Origin: Mycolicibacterium neoaurum
GTDB taxonomy: Bacteria; Actinomycetota; Actinomycetes; Mycobacteriales; Mycobacteriaceae
Reading direction: 5' to 3'
DNA: 64,000 nt
NCBI RefSeq assembly: GCF_036946495.1
Contig: NZ_JAQIIX010000002.1
Location: forward strand, 62,001 to 126,000
Made by a program: the position numbers and the translations under genes. Under the pieces are notes generated by a model. That model was given only the letters and a program-made list of their open reading frames with translations. It was not told the DNA's origin and did not search any database. How positions within the stretch are numbered: the stretch's first letter is position 1; every line of letters starts with the position of its first letter. This document shows, piece after piece, positions 25,950 to 33,949 of the stretch.

Positions 25950-26004
25950 GAGCAGACGTAGAACTGCCGAATTCTACCGAAAACAGGCAGTTCTACGTCT
26001 GCTC
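25950..26004. repeat. Palindromic repeat, copy 2 (bidirectional terminator)
   Basis: The arms at 25950-25968 and 25986-26004 are perfect 19-base complements (GAGCAGACGTAGAACTGCC) around a 17-base loop. The element lies exactly between the convergent binding-protein and methyltransferase genes, 9 bases from each stop codon, so it can terminate both. The outer sequence, ACCCGCGAGCAG-R-CGT, is shared with the repeat at 16464-16525. Confidence 0.75.
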
Positions 26005-26013
26005 AGCATCAGT

Positions 26014-26547
26014 TCAGCGACTCCCGACCAACCATGCCTGTCCCCCACCCTCACCGTCGGCGATCACATCGAGATCACCGAAGGCTGCGCGCAATTCACC
26101 GGCAACAGCCCTGAATCGACCGGGGGCGGCATCGACCTCACTGAGCACGCAGATCGCCAAGAGCCCACCCGGCTTCAGCCGAGCGATCATCGATCCGTAC
26201 AGGGCAGCATCACGAAACTTGTTGCACAGCAGAACATCTACCGGTTCGCCAGGCGGCAGACCCGCGTCGAGATCGACCACGTCGAAGTCGACCGGGACGG
26301 CGGACTGTTCGGCGAACCGGCGCGCCCGGGCAATGGCCATTGCGGACACGTCGACAGCATGGACCCGCAGCCCGCGCCGCGCCAACCACACCGCGGCGCC
26401 GCCTGTGCCGCAGGCAACCTCAAGAGCTGCGCCAGTACGCGGGAACATATCCTCGACCGGTCCGAACACCGCGGGCAAGGCACACACGGGCTCAGCGTCA
26501 TCCTCGGCATACGACGCGTCCCAGCGCAGGCGGTCCTGTGTGCTCAC
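26014..26547 (-). CDS. Class I SAM-dependent methyltransferase
   Basis: This 177-residue cytosolic protein has Rossmann motif I as E-V-A-C-G-T-G-G near residue 43 and an acidic motif II (V-H-A-V-D-V-S), as in TehB/UbiE-like small methyltransferases. The acceptor is unknown. The start is GTG, with a TAGGGT -10 box 6 bases upstream and no Shine-Dalgarno, so it is probably leaderless and separate from the flavoenzyme gene, which ends 15 bases upstream on the same strand. It could also methylate thiols, as TehB relatives do, but nothing in the sequence proves that. Confidence 0.83.
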   Translation of the reverse strand: MSTQDRLRWDASYAEDDAEPVCALPAVFGPVEDMFPRTGAALEVACGTGGAAVWLARRGLRVHAVDVSAMAIARARRFAEQSAVPVDFDVVDLDAGLPPGEPVDVLLCNKFRDAALYGSMIARLKPGGLLAICVLSEVDAAPGRFRAVAGELRAAFGDLDVIADGEGGGQAWLVGSR

Positions 26548-26553
26548 GGGACC

Positions 26554-26559
26554 ACCCTA
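26554..26559 (-). promoter_or_regulatory. -10 box for a leaderless mRNA
   Basis: TAGGGT on the minus strand is 6 bases from the methyltransferase GTG at 26547. Confidence 0.45.
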
Positions 26560-26562
26560 AAG

Positions 26563-27783
26563 CTAGTTGCCCTGCCCTCCCCGGCCGATCGCCGCCAGGT
26601 TCGATACCGGGTCCTTGCCATTGATCAGATAGTCGCCCAGGATGCGCGCCTTGTAGACCCGCGGGTTGTGCGACGCCAGCGTGCGGGCGTTGCGCCAATG
26701 CCGGTCCAGGCCGCGCTGTTCGGAGACACCGGAGGCACCGAGGGCGTCGAACACGGTGGTGGTGGCCCGCAGTGCGGCGGCGATGATCACCAACTGCGCT
26801 TGGGTTACGGCCACCTCGGCATCGACAAGCCGCTGCTTGGCGTTCGCCGCATCACCATGGATACGGTCCAGTGCCGCGCCGGCCTGAGACAGTGCCGCCT
26901 CGGCGGCGAAGGCATCCGCCGAAACCTCTCCAATGACCGCCAGGAGCTGACCGTCATCCGAGGGCACCGGGGCCAGGCCCTGCGGATAATTGCGCTTGCG
27001 TCCGGTGAGTGCGGCCGACCCGTCGCGCAACGCCGCCCGGGTGATTCCGGTCAGCACCGACAGCATCGCGGTTTGGTAGAAGTGACCCTGATACGGGAAA
27101 CGCTCGACGGCGGGGAACACGTCGCCGGGCTCGGCTCGCGCATTCTCGTAGCGCGCGGTGCCACTGGCGGTGGTGCGCTGCCCGAAGCCATCCCAGTCGT
27201 CGACCAGGGTGACGCCCGGATCGTCGGCACGTACCAGCGCGGTCAGCAGCTCACCGTCCTCGCCCCGGCCGAGAACATCCAGCCAATCCGCGTAAAGGCT
27301 GCCCGTGGCGTAGAACTTGGCACCCGTGACGGCGTAGCCATCCCCGTCGGTGGTCACCGTGGTCACCAGATTGGCCAACGTGACATTGTTCGCCTCCGTC
27401 CAGCCCCCGCCGACGAACTGGCCGTCGAGGAACCGCTGAATCCAGACGTCATTGGGCTCCCACACCGGCGCGTTGAGCCGGTCCTCGACGAAGGCGAGGT
27501 GGTTGCGCCAGACGTGGGCGACATTGGCGTCGGCGGTGCCGAGATCGGCCAGCAGCAGGAAGACCTGTTGTAGCGATGCACCCCAACCGCCGCGATGCAC
27601 CGGGATCCGCAGTCTGCCGAAACCGGCCTCGTTGAGCAGCGTGACCTGCTCGTGCGGGAAGATCCGCTCGCGTTCGCGTTCCAGATTGCCCTCGGCAATC
27701 TTGGCGAACACTGGTTCGAAGTGTGCGCGCAACTCGTCGAGGTCCGCCGTCGGGGCGGCCAGGTAGGTGATGGCGGTGCTCAT
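26563..27783 (-). CDS. Acyl-CoA dehydrogenase-fold flavin monooxygenase, DszC/SfnC-like
   Basis: This 406-residue protein has the acyl-CoA dehydrogenase fold but resembles the DszC/SfnC monooxygenase group, which uses FMNH2 and O2 on sulfur compounds such as dibenzothiophene or dimethyl sulfone. Visible features are W-T-E-A-N-N around residue 128, G-A-K-F-Y-A-T-G-S near 157 and a helical C-terminus with R-N-A-R-T-L-A-S-H-N-P. The gene starts one base after the GNAT stop, so permease, GNAT and flavoenzyme form one operon. It has no Cys and two Met. The organosulfur role is inferred from family and neighbours. Confidence 0.84.
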   Translation of the reverse strand: MSTAITYLAAPTADLDELRAHFEPVFAKIAEGNLERERERIFPHEQVTLLNEAGFGRLRIPVHRGGWGASLQQVFLLLADLGTADANVAHVWRNHLAFVEDRLNAPVWEPNDVWIQRFLDGQFVGGGWTEANNVTLANLVTTVTTDGDGYAVTGAKFYATGSLYADWLDVLGRGEDGELLTALVRADDPGVTLVDDWDGFGQRTTASGTARYENARAEPGDVFPAVERFPYQGHFYQTAMLSVLTGITRAALRDGSAALTGRKRNYPQGLAPVPSDDGQLLAVIGEVSADAFAAEAALSQAGAALDRIHGDAANAKQRLVDAEVAVTQAQLVIIAAALRATTTVFDALGASGVSEQRGLDRHWRNARTLASHNPRVYKARILGDYLINGKDPVSNLAAIGRGGQGN

Positions 27784-27784
27784 G

Positions 27785-28762
27785 TCATTCCTGTCTTGCG
27801 TCGATGCGGTAGGCGAACTGGTGCTCTACGGCCTGATAGCCGAGCCGTTCGTAGAGGACGTGGGCGTTGCTGCGGTTGTGGATATCGGTGCCCAACGACG
27901 CCAGGTGCAGACCGCGGCGCAGCGCTGCCAGCCAGACCTTCCGCAACAGGAACTCGGCGATGCCACGTTTGCGTTGATCCGCGCGTACTCCGATGTAGTC
28001 GGTGTGGGCGCTGCGCTCCTCGACCCCACCGTTTAGATAGGTATAGGTCGAGCCCAACACGTAGCCGACCACCTGACCGCTATCGGTCACCGCCGCATTG
28101 CTGAAATCGGGTGTGAAAGAACGGCTTCGGATGTAGTGAGCGAAGAGCTCCGGCGTCTTGCTCATGTTGCCGAAGTGCTCACGAAAGGTGTCGAACTGGA
28201 GTTGGCGCACCTGCTCACCCAGACCGCGCTCGATCACCTCGGGCCAGCTCAACAGTGTCAGACCCTCGATCGACAGAGCCGACAAGCGCTCGGGATCCTC
28301 GGCACCCAGCTCCTTGCGGGTGCGGATGAACTGACCTTCTTGCCGCGCGCGACGCCGCACGAGGGCGTCGATCACCGCCTGCTGTTCCGTTCCGATGAAC
28401 GTCCGCAGATACGCGCCGGAAATCCCGACTACTTCGGCCGCGAACCGGTCGACGGTGTCAGAGACCACACCGTCGAGCACGACGTCCGAAGTGGCCGGGT
28501 CGAAGACGAAGTCCGCGATGATCTCCGGCTCCAGACCGTGCGGTGTGTGCAGTACCGCATAGCCACGCACCTGCCCGGACTCGTCGCGCACCACCCGCAC
28601 CGCGTGCGGGAATGCGCCGTCGAGCTGTTCGGCCACGTCGCGGGAGTCGGCGGCGAACTTGCGGCCGGCGATACCCGTCGTGGTGGCCAGGAAATCGGCG
28701 ATCTGCGGGTGGTCGAGTGTGGTCGCCGGACGCACCGTCCACGCATCGGTCACGATGCTCAC
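27785..28762 (-). CDS. Double-GNAT acetyltransferase (MshD-like architecture)
   Basis: This 325-residue protein has two GNAT-like halves. The C-terminal half keeps the acetyl-CoA site V-R-A-D-Q-R-K-R-G-I-A-E-F-L-L, then N-A-H-V-L-Y-E-R-L-G-Y; the N-terminal half is degenerate. Mycothiol synthase has this layout, but so do other tandem GNATs, so I do not assign that activity. It overlaps the permease gene by ATGA and is followed by the DszC/SfnC-like gene. It might acetylate an imported amine or amino-acid analogue. No Cys and two Met. Confidence 0.82.
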   Translation of the reverse strand: MSIVTDAWTVRPATTLDHPQIADFLATTTGIAGRKFAADSRDVAEQLDGAFPHAVRVVRDESGQVRGYAVLHTPHGLEPEIIADFVFDPATSDVVLDGVVSDTVDRFAAEVVGISGAYLRTFIGTEQQAVIDALVRRRARQEGQFIRTRKELGAEDPERLSALSIEGLTLLSWPEVIERGLGEQVRQLQFDTFREHFGNMSKTPELFAHYIRSRSFTPDFSNAAVTDSGQVVGYVLGSTYTYLNGGVEERSAHTDYIGVRADQRKRGIAEFLLRKVWLAALRRGLHLASLGTDIHNRSNAHVLYERLGYQAVEHQFAYRIDARQE

Positions 28763-30309
28763 GGCGCCACCGGCTCCTTGTCTCGGCGGGTCTGCGGATC
28801 ACCGTCGGTGTCGGGATCTCCGCTGTCCTGGTGCGCCAGCACATCGATGATGCCCGCGTCCACCAGTCGCTGTTGCTCGGCCTCCGAGAGGGTCTGGATG
28901 CTACCCACCCGCCGGGCGACCGCGGGTTTGGTGGCTTTGAGGTAGCAGTACCAGAGCAGGCCGACCAACATAATGCCGCCGAAGATGAACGGCAGGATGT
29001 TGAACGGGAACTCCGGCACCGGGTAGAAGTTGCTGAAGATGACATAACCCAATGCCAGTGCGGCAGCGGCGGACACGATCAACCGCAAAGGCGTGAGCGC
29101 CTTGATTTTGTGGAGCCAGATCGGCGTCGCTATGACCACCAGCAGGTAGCTGACCAGGAAGCCCCAGGTCGCCACGTACCCGCCGTAGACCTCGAAAACC
29201 AGCCGGCCGGCCGAGCTGACGGTGGCCACCACCGCGAACAGGAATGCGAGCGCACCGATGAAAACGATTCCCGCCCAGGGGGTGCGGTGCTGCGGATGGA
29301 CCTTGGCGAACACGCTGGGCAGCGCGCCTTCGTGGGCGAAGGTGAACAGGGATCGGGCGGCTGCGGTGGTGACCGCGGTGACGAAGACGATGAACGCGAC
29401 GGCGACCGCACCGCTCATGACGTGGTTGATCCACGGCACGCCGCTGGATTCGGCGAGCTGCGGCAGTACCGCCTCGTCACCGTTGATGCCGTCGAAGAAC
29501 AGCACCTGCGGGTAGGTCGCGATGATGTAGAGCACGCCGAGCAGCAGCACCACGCGCAACAACGAGCTGGCGATGGTGCGGTGAGCATCCTTGGCTTCGG
29601 CCCCCAGCGACGCGACGCTTTCGAATCCCGCGTAGGAACCCACCGCCGATACCGCCGCGATGAACGTGGCACTGGTGCTCAGGTGACCCAGGTCCCACTG
29701 TTCCCAATCGATCCGCCAGCCGTAGGTGGCGTAGGAGGCGACGATGATCACCAGGATGGTGGCGACGGCGACGATCTCGAAGATCAATTCGTAGCGGGCG
29801 GCCAGGGACGCTCCCCGGTATGGCAGGTAGATCCCGACTCCCACGATCAGCACGACGAGGATCAGCTTGAACCAGATGGCCTGAGAACCGATCCCGAAGG
29901 ATTCCAGGAAGGAATCGAGGTAGAGCACGCCACCGAGGGTGCCTGTGACGGCGAAACTGATGTAACCCACCAGCAGGCTGAAGCCGGCGGCATAGGCGAA
30001 GCCCGGACCGAGACCATTACCGGTGTAGGTGCCCAACGATCCGGAAGACACTGTGCGCTTTGCCTGGAAGCTGATGGTCGTCGCGATGAGCACGACGATC
30101 ACCAGACCGATGATGACGGCCCACGCGGCTCCCTTGCCTGCGGCCAAGAACAGCATGAACGGCACCGAGGCCACTGCGACGCTGGGTGCTGCGGCGGCCA
30201 GGCCCTGCGCAAAGACGCCCCAGAATCCCAGCGCGTCACGTTCGAGCCCGTGCCCTTCGGCCTGCTGTATCGGTCGGCCCCCCAGTTCGACCCGGTCGGA
30301 TATGGCCAT
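28759..30309 (-). CDS. APC-superfamily amino-acid permease
   Basis: This 516-residue protein has about 12 membrane helices with the APC-family start (A-L-G-F-W-G-V-F-A-Q-G-L-A-A-A-A-P-S) and S-S-G-S-L-G-T-Y-T near helix 3, and a polar C-terminal tail of about 45 residues. It would import an amino acid or amine by H+ symport. I moved the start from 30354 to 30309 (M-A-I-S-D-R-V), which has AAGGCGG upstream; Met 30330 also exists. It is the first gene of the permease-GNAT-DszC-like operon, so its substrate may be what those enzymes process. Confidence 0.85.
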   Translation of the reverse strand: MAISDRVELGGRPIQQAEGHGLERDALGFWGVFAQGLAAAAPSVAVASVPFMLFLAAGKGAAWAVIIGLVIVVLIATTISFQAKRTVSSGSLGTYTGNGLGPGFAYAAGFSLLVGYISFAVTGTLGGVLYLDSFLESFGIGSQAIWFKLILVVLIVGVGIYLPYRGASLAARYELIFEIVAVATILVIIVASYATYGWRIDWEQWDLGHLSTSATFIAAVSAVGSYAGFESVASLGAEAKDAHRTIASSLLRVVLLLGVLYIIATYPQVLFFDGINGDEAVLPQLAESSGVPWINHVMSGAVAVAFIVFVTAVTTAAARSLFTFAHEGALPSVFAKVHPQHRTPWAGIVFIGALAFLFAVVATVSSAGRLVFEVYGGYVATWGFLVSYLLVVIATPIWLHKIKALTPLRLIVSAAAALALGYVIFSNFYPVPEFPFNILPFIFGGIMLVGLLWYCYLKATKPAVARRVGSIQTLSEAEQQRLVDAGIIDVLAHQDSGDPDTDGDPQTRRDKEPVAP

Positions 30310-30381
30310 GATGCCGCCTTCCTGCGCCATGCGTCGCGAGATCTCCTGACGCACAGTCGTTTCAACGAGATACTCAGATGA

Positions 30382-30414
30382 AGAAAACGATGCCTGAGGA
30401 CGCTCTCAGGCATC
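30382..30414 (-). terminator. Rho-independent-type terminator of the LLM pair
   Basis: On the minus strand GATGCCTGAG pairs perfectly with CTCAGGCATC around a 6-base loop and is followed by GTTTTC. The stem begins inside the stop codon of the LLM gene at 30413-31801. It separates that operon from the permease operon. Confidence 0.8.
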
Positions 30415-31801
30415 ACCCATCGAATCGGCGGGATTCTTTTACCAACCGGAAACCAGCGCCCGGGTGATCGTCGGGCAGCAATGCCGAACGCCCGAACAAC
30501 CGCTCCCGCAGGGTGGTTGTCGCCTCCGCTTCTCGGGCCCGGCCGCGTCGACGTAGTTCCGGTATCAGATGGTGGGCCACATCGGCGAAGCTGCCGGGGG
30601 TGACGTGATAGCTGATGTTGAAACCGTCGACGCCGGTCGACTCGGCGAAGGACTCCAGATCGTCGGCGACCGTGCCCGCCGAACCCACGAACAGTTGGCC
30701 GCCGAAGCCGCCCAGCTGGCCGACGTAGTCGCGCAGGGTGATCCGGTGTCGATCCCCGGCGCCGTCGACCGAGGCCAGGATGGACAGGCTGGCGTCGGTG
30801 TCGAACTGTTCGATGGGCCGGTCCACGCCATACTTCGACCAGTCCACACCGCTCAATGCCGAGAGCAGCACCAGACCGGATTCCAGATCGTGGTATCGGG
30901 CGAGGTCCGCCGCCTTTGCCCGAGCGGCGGAATCGGTGCTGTCGGTGATGATCTCGACCGAGGTGAGGAATTTGATGGATCCGGGGCTGCGCCCGTGAGC
31001 GGCCGCACGGCGTCGGATGTCGGCGATATTGGCTCGCAACACCTGTGGGCGCGGGTCGCTGACGAAGACCAGTTCGGCGTTGCGGGCCGCGAATTCCCGT
31101 CCCGCCGGAGAGGTTCCCGCCTGGAACAGAACCGGGGTGCGCTGCGGTGACGGTTCCACCAGGTGTGCTCCGGGCACGCTGAAGTACGTTCCCTCGTGGC
31201 CGATGCCGTGCACCTTCGCCGGATCGGTATAGACGCCCGTCTCACGGTCGCGCAGTACTGCGCCGTCCTCCCAGGAGCCTTCCCACAGCTTGTAGGTGAC
31301 GTCGAGGAACTCGGTCGCCATGGCGTACCGTTCATCATGCGGGATCTGCCGTTGCTTACCGATGATGTTGCGAGCGGCACTGTCCAGCAACGAGGTGACG
31401 ATGTTCCACCCGATCCGTCCGCCGGTCAGATGGTCCAGCGTGCTGAACTTGCGGGCCAACAGGTACGGGCTCTCGTACGTGGTCGACACAGTGATACCAA
31501 AGCCCAGATTGGTGGTGGCGGCGGCCATCGCCGACACCACCAGCAGCGGATCGGTAACCGGGGTCTGCACTCCGCGCCGCAGCGCGGCATCGGCGTCGCC
31601 ACCGTAGACATCGAGTTGTCCGACGGCGTCTGCGAGGAACAGTGCGTCGAACCCACCCTGGTCGAGCAACTGGGCCAGTTCTACCCAGTAACCGATGTCG
31701 GTGTAGCGCGACGTCTGGTCCGCCGGGTGCCGCCACAGGCCGAAGTTGCCGTGTGAGGGCACCGACATGGTGAAGCCTGCCAGTATGAACGGGCTTGTCA
31801 T
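30413..31801 (-). CDS. Luciferase-like monooxygenase, NtaA/SnaA/DszA group
   Basis: This 462-residue protein is a close relative of the one at 16841. Shared segments include N-F-G-L-W-R-H-P-A-D-Q-T, F-L-A-D-A-V-G-Q-L-D, G-G-R-I-G-W-N-I-V-T-S and P-S-P-Q-R-T-P-V-L-F-Q-A-G. It would act with FMNH2 from a separate reductase. The start at 31801 was chosen because ATG overlaps the upstream LLM stop (ATGA); the longer frame to 32005 runs through that gene. No Cys. It ends at a strong terminator. Confidence 0.87.
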   Translation of the reverse strand: MTSPFILAGFTMSVPSHGNFGLWRHPADQTSRYTDIGYWVELAQLLDQGGFDALFLADAVGQLDVYGGDADAALRRGVQTPVTDPLLVVSAMAAATTNLGFGITVSTTYESPYLLARKFSTLDHLTGGRIGWNIVTSLLDSAARNIIGKQRQIPHDERYAMATEFLDVTYKLWEGSWEDGAVLRDRETGVYTDPAKVHGIGHEGTYFSVPGAHLVEPSPQRTPVLFQAGTSPAGREFAARNAELVFVSDPRPQVLRANIADIRRRAAAHGRSPGSIKFLTSVEIITDSTDSAARAKAADLARYHDLESGLVLLSALSGVDWSKYGVDRPIEQFDTDASLSILASVDGAGDRHRITLRDYVGQLGGFGGQLFVGSAGTVADDLESFAESTGVDGFNISYHVTPGSFADVAHHLIPELRRRGRAREAEATTTLRERLFGRSALLPDDHPGAGFRLVKESRRFDG

Positions 31802-33123
31802 GCGCCGGGCGGGCGAAGCGACGAGGACTGAGGCAGCGGCACGTCCAGCCCGAGATGCGAACGCAGTGTGCTGCCGGCGTACTCGTGTCGGAACAGGCCA
31901 CGTTTGCGCAGTACCGGCACCACCTGCTCGACGAACAATTCTTCCTGTCCGGGCAGGCCGCTGTCGCGCAGCACGAAACCGTCGGCAGCACCGTTGACGA
32001 ACCAATCCTCGATCTCATCGGCGATGCGCTCCGGTGTGCCCACCACCGATGCGCCCCAACCGTTCACGGTCTTGTAGAGGAACTCTCGGACCGTCGGAGT
32101 GCCGGCAGTCGCCAGCGCCCGGTACCCTGCCAATGCGGTTTGATGGGTTTCGGTGCTGTCCGGGAACGCCGATGCCGGCACCGGGCCGTCCAGATCGGCA
32201 CCGGTGACGTCGACGTCGACCTCCAGCAGCCAGCCGGCCTGGTACTCCGGGCTGAAATACCGGTACTCCTCGCGTTCTGCGCGGCGGGCCTCGTCCTCGG
32301 TCGATCCGATCACATAACGCAACGACGGGGTGATGAGCGGCGGGGTGGTGCGCCCCAGGGCGCGCGCCTGCGAGTGGATCTGACGATAGAACTCCTGACC
32401 ACGGGCCCGATTGCCGTGACTGGTGAAGATGACCTCGGCGTGCCTGGCAGCGAATGACCGTCCAGTGTCTGAAGATCCGGCCTGGAAGATGACGGGTCGC
32501 CCCTGCGCGGAGCGAGCCGCACCGATCGGTCCCTTGACGTCGAAGTACCTGCCGTGATGCTCCGGTATCACGATCTTGCTGACATCGTTGAACACACCGG
32601 TCTCGCGATCGGCGATGATGGTGTCCTCCGACCAGGAGTCCCACAACTTCTTGACCACCTCGATGGCCTCTTCGGCGATCTGATAGCGCTCGTCGTGGTC
32701 GACCACACCGCGGACGCTGAAGTTGTCGGCCGCAGCTTGGGCGAAGCTGGTCACCAGATTCCAGCCTGCCCTCCCGAGGCTGAGGTGATCCAACGAAAGA
32801 AGTTGGCGGGCAAGATGATAGGGGTGGGCCAGGGTCGCCGAACCGGTGACAACCAGACCGATTCGCTCGGTGACCGAGGACAGAGCCGCCGTCGTGGTCA
32901 GTGGCTCGAAATCCTCGGTCGTCTTGTATGCCCAGGTGGCCGGGGGGCCGTAGTTGAGCCCGTCTGCGAAGAACAGCGCGTCGAAGGTGCCCACCTCGGC
33001 GATCTGGGCACGCTGGATCAACCGTCGCCGTACACCCGCGACACTGTGGTCGGCATCTGGATGCCGCCAGGGTCCCGCCGAACGGGTGTTGCCGAAAGCC
33101 AGCAGATGCACTTCACGAGTCAC
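31798..33123 (-). CDS. Luciferase-like monooxygenase, sulfur-free sequence
   Basis: This 441-residue LLM-fold protein of the NtaA group has F-F-A-D-G-L-N, G-R-A-G-W-N-L-V-T-S near 130, and G-R-P-V-I-F-Q-A-G-S-S. The GTG start is preceded by TACTGT with a 7-base spacer and no Shine-Dalgarno, so it is likely leaderless. It is coupled by ATGA to the second LLM. Apart from the initiator (a GTG codon) it contains neither Cys nor Met, extreme for a protein this long. Probably a desulfonation or C-S cleaving enzyme, by context only. Confidence 0.86.
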   Translation of the reverse strand: MTREVHLLAFGNTRSAGPWRHPDADHSVAGVRRRLIQRAQIAEVGTFDALFFADGLNYGPPATWAYKTTEDFEPLTTTAALSSVTERIGLVVTGSATLAHPYHLARQLLSLDHLSLGRAGWNLVTSFAQAAADNFSVRGVVDHDERYQIAEEAIEVVKKLWDSWSEDTIIADRETGVFNDVSKIVIPEHHGRYFDVKGPIGAARSAQGRPVIFQAGSSDTGRSFAARHAEVIFTSHGNRARGQEFYRQIHSQARALGRTTPPLITPSLRYVIGSTEDEARRAEREEYRYFSPEYQAGWLLEVDVDVTGADLDGPVPASAFPDSTETHQTALAGYRALATAGTPTVREFLYKTVNGWGASVVGTPERIADEIEDWFVNGAADGFVLRDSGLPGQEELFVEQVVPVLRKRGLFRHEYAGSTLRSHLGLDVPLPQSSSLRPPGA

Positions 33124-33130
33124 CGAGGTG

Positions 33131-33136
33131 ACAGTA
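33131..33136 (-). promoter_or_regulatory. -10 box for the leaderless LLM operon
   Basis: TACTGT on the minus strand, 7 bases before the GTG at 33123, fits the leaderless pattern. Confidence 0.5.
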
Positions 33137-33193
33137 CTGAGGGCCCCACGATGCGAAACGGGTTAAACGCGGCCAGAACTCAATCAGGCGCGC

Positions 33194-33949
33194 CTACTTG
33201 GCGGCATTCTCCAGCATCTTCGCGGTGATCTCCGCCGCTTCGTCGCCCGCGCCGTAACTACATGCCCAGGCCTCGACGGTGAGGTTGGATGCGAAGGACA
33301 ACGCGTGCTGGCATTCCCAACCGTCGGCATTCTCCTGCGCGGTCACCTGGGTGAGCACGGTGCCGCTATCGGTCAGATCTTCGATCTGCCAGGTGTAGCT
33401 GTCGGTACCGTCGTCGATGTCGATCGAGGAGCCTGCGCATTTCTTCCACATCGACTGGGAGTCGTCGAAGAATTGCTTTGCGTCATCGGCGGAGGGATAG
33501 AGCACCGCGGTCTGCTCGACCCAGTGCGCGTTGTCCTCATCGGGTTCGCGCGAGACCTGATCGCGCACCGCCGTGTAACCGCTGTCGCCGTAGACCGGTT
33601 GCTCGGCCCCGAAGATCGCACCGAGGCACTCGGGATTGGACACGTCGCGCGAGTGGTCGACCATCTGGTCGAGCTCACCGGTCACCTCCATGGTGTCCGA
33701 GCCCATGATGGAGTTGATCTCGCTGATGGGCAGCAACACATCATCGAGCTGGCGCTCGCGCAGCAGTGGGATATCGGCGGGCACGGCCTTCGGGTCACGG
33801 ATCGCCTGACCGCTCACGGTGCTGGTGCAGCCGGTGAGCAGCGCGCAGCCGACGGCAGCGGCCAGGACGGCATGACGGGCGTATCGCACGCGTGACGCGG
33901 CTGCGGTGTTCACCGCGCCATTGTGACCGATGACGCGCCTGCGAGTCAC
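33194..33949 (-). CDS. lppR: LppR-like lipoprotein with PknH-type sensor domain
   Basis: This 251-residue lipoprotein has lipobox L-T-G-C at Cys 41 (counting from the GTG at 33949). The mature part resembles the extracellular sensor domain found on PknH and LpqQ-like proteins, with four further Cys (P-E-C-L-G, K-K-C-A-G, W-E-C-Q-H, A-C-S-Y) that likely form two disulfides outside the cell. The start at 33949 overlaps the lepA stop (GTGA); the GTG at 33913 would give a more usual signal length. Length and position next to lepA match LppR (Rv2403c). Confidence 0.82.
   Translation of the reverse strand: MTRRRVIGHNGAVNTAAASRVRYARHAVLAAAVGCALLTGCTSTVSGQAIRDPKAVPADIPLLRERQLDDVLLPISEINSIMGSDTMEVTGELDQMVDHSRDVSNPECLGAIFGAEQPVYGDSGYTAVRDQVSREPDEDNAHWVEQTAVLYPSADDAKQFFDDSQSMWKKCAGSSIDIDDGTDSYTWQIEDLTDSGTVLTQVTAQENADGWECQHALSFASNLTVEAWACSYGAGDEAAEITAKMLENAAK

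Noticed and set aside
27785..28762. Mycothiol synthase (mshD)
   Set aside because: The double-GNAT layout agrees, but the operon context and weak motif similarity do not support that specific activity.
28543..30381. Plus-strand open frame of 612 codons opposite the permease
   Set aside because: Antisense shadow of the amino-acid permease and GNAT genes, rich in Asp/Glu/His/Arg, without start signals.
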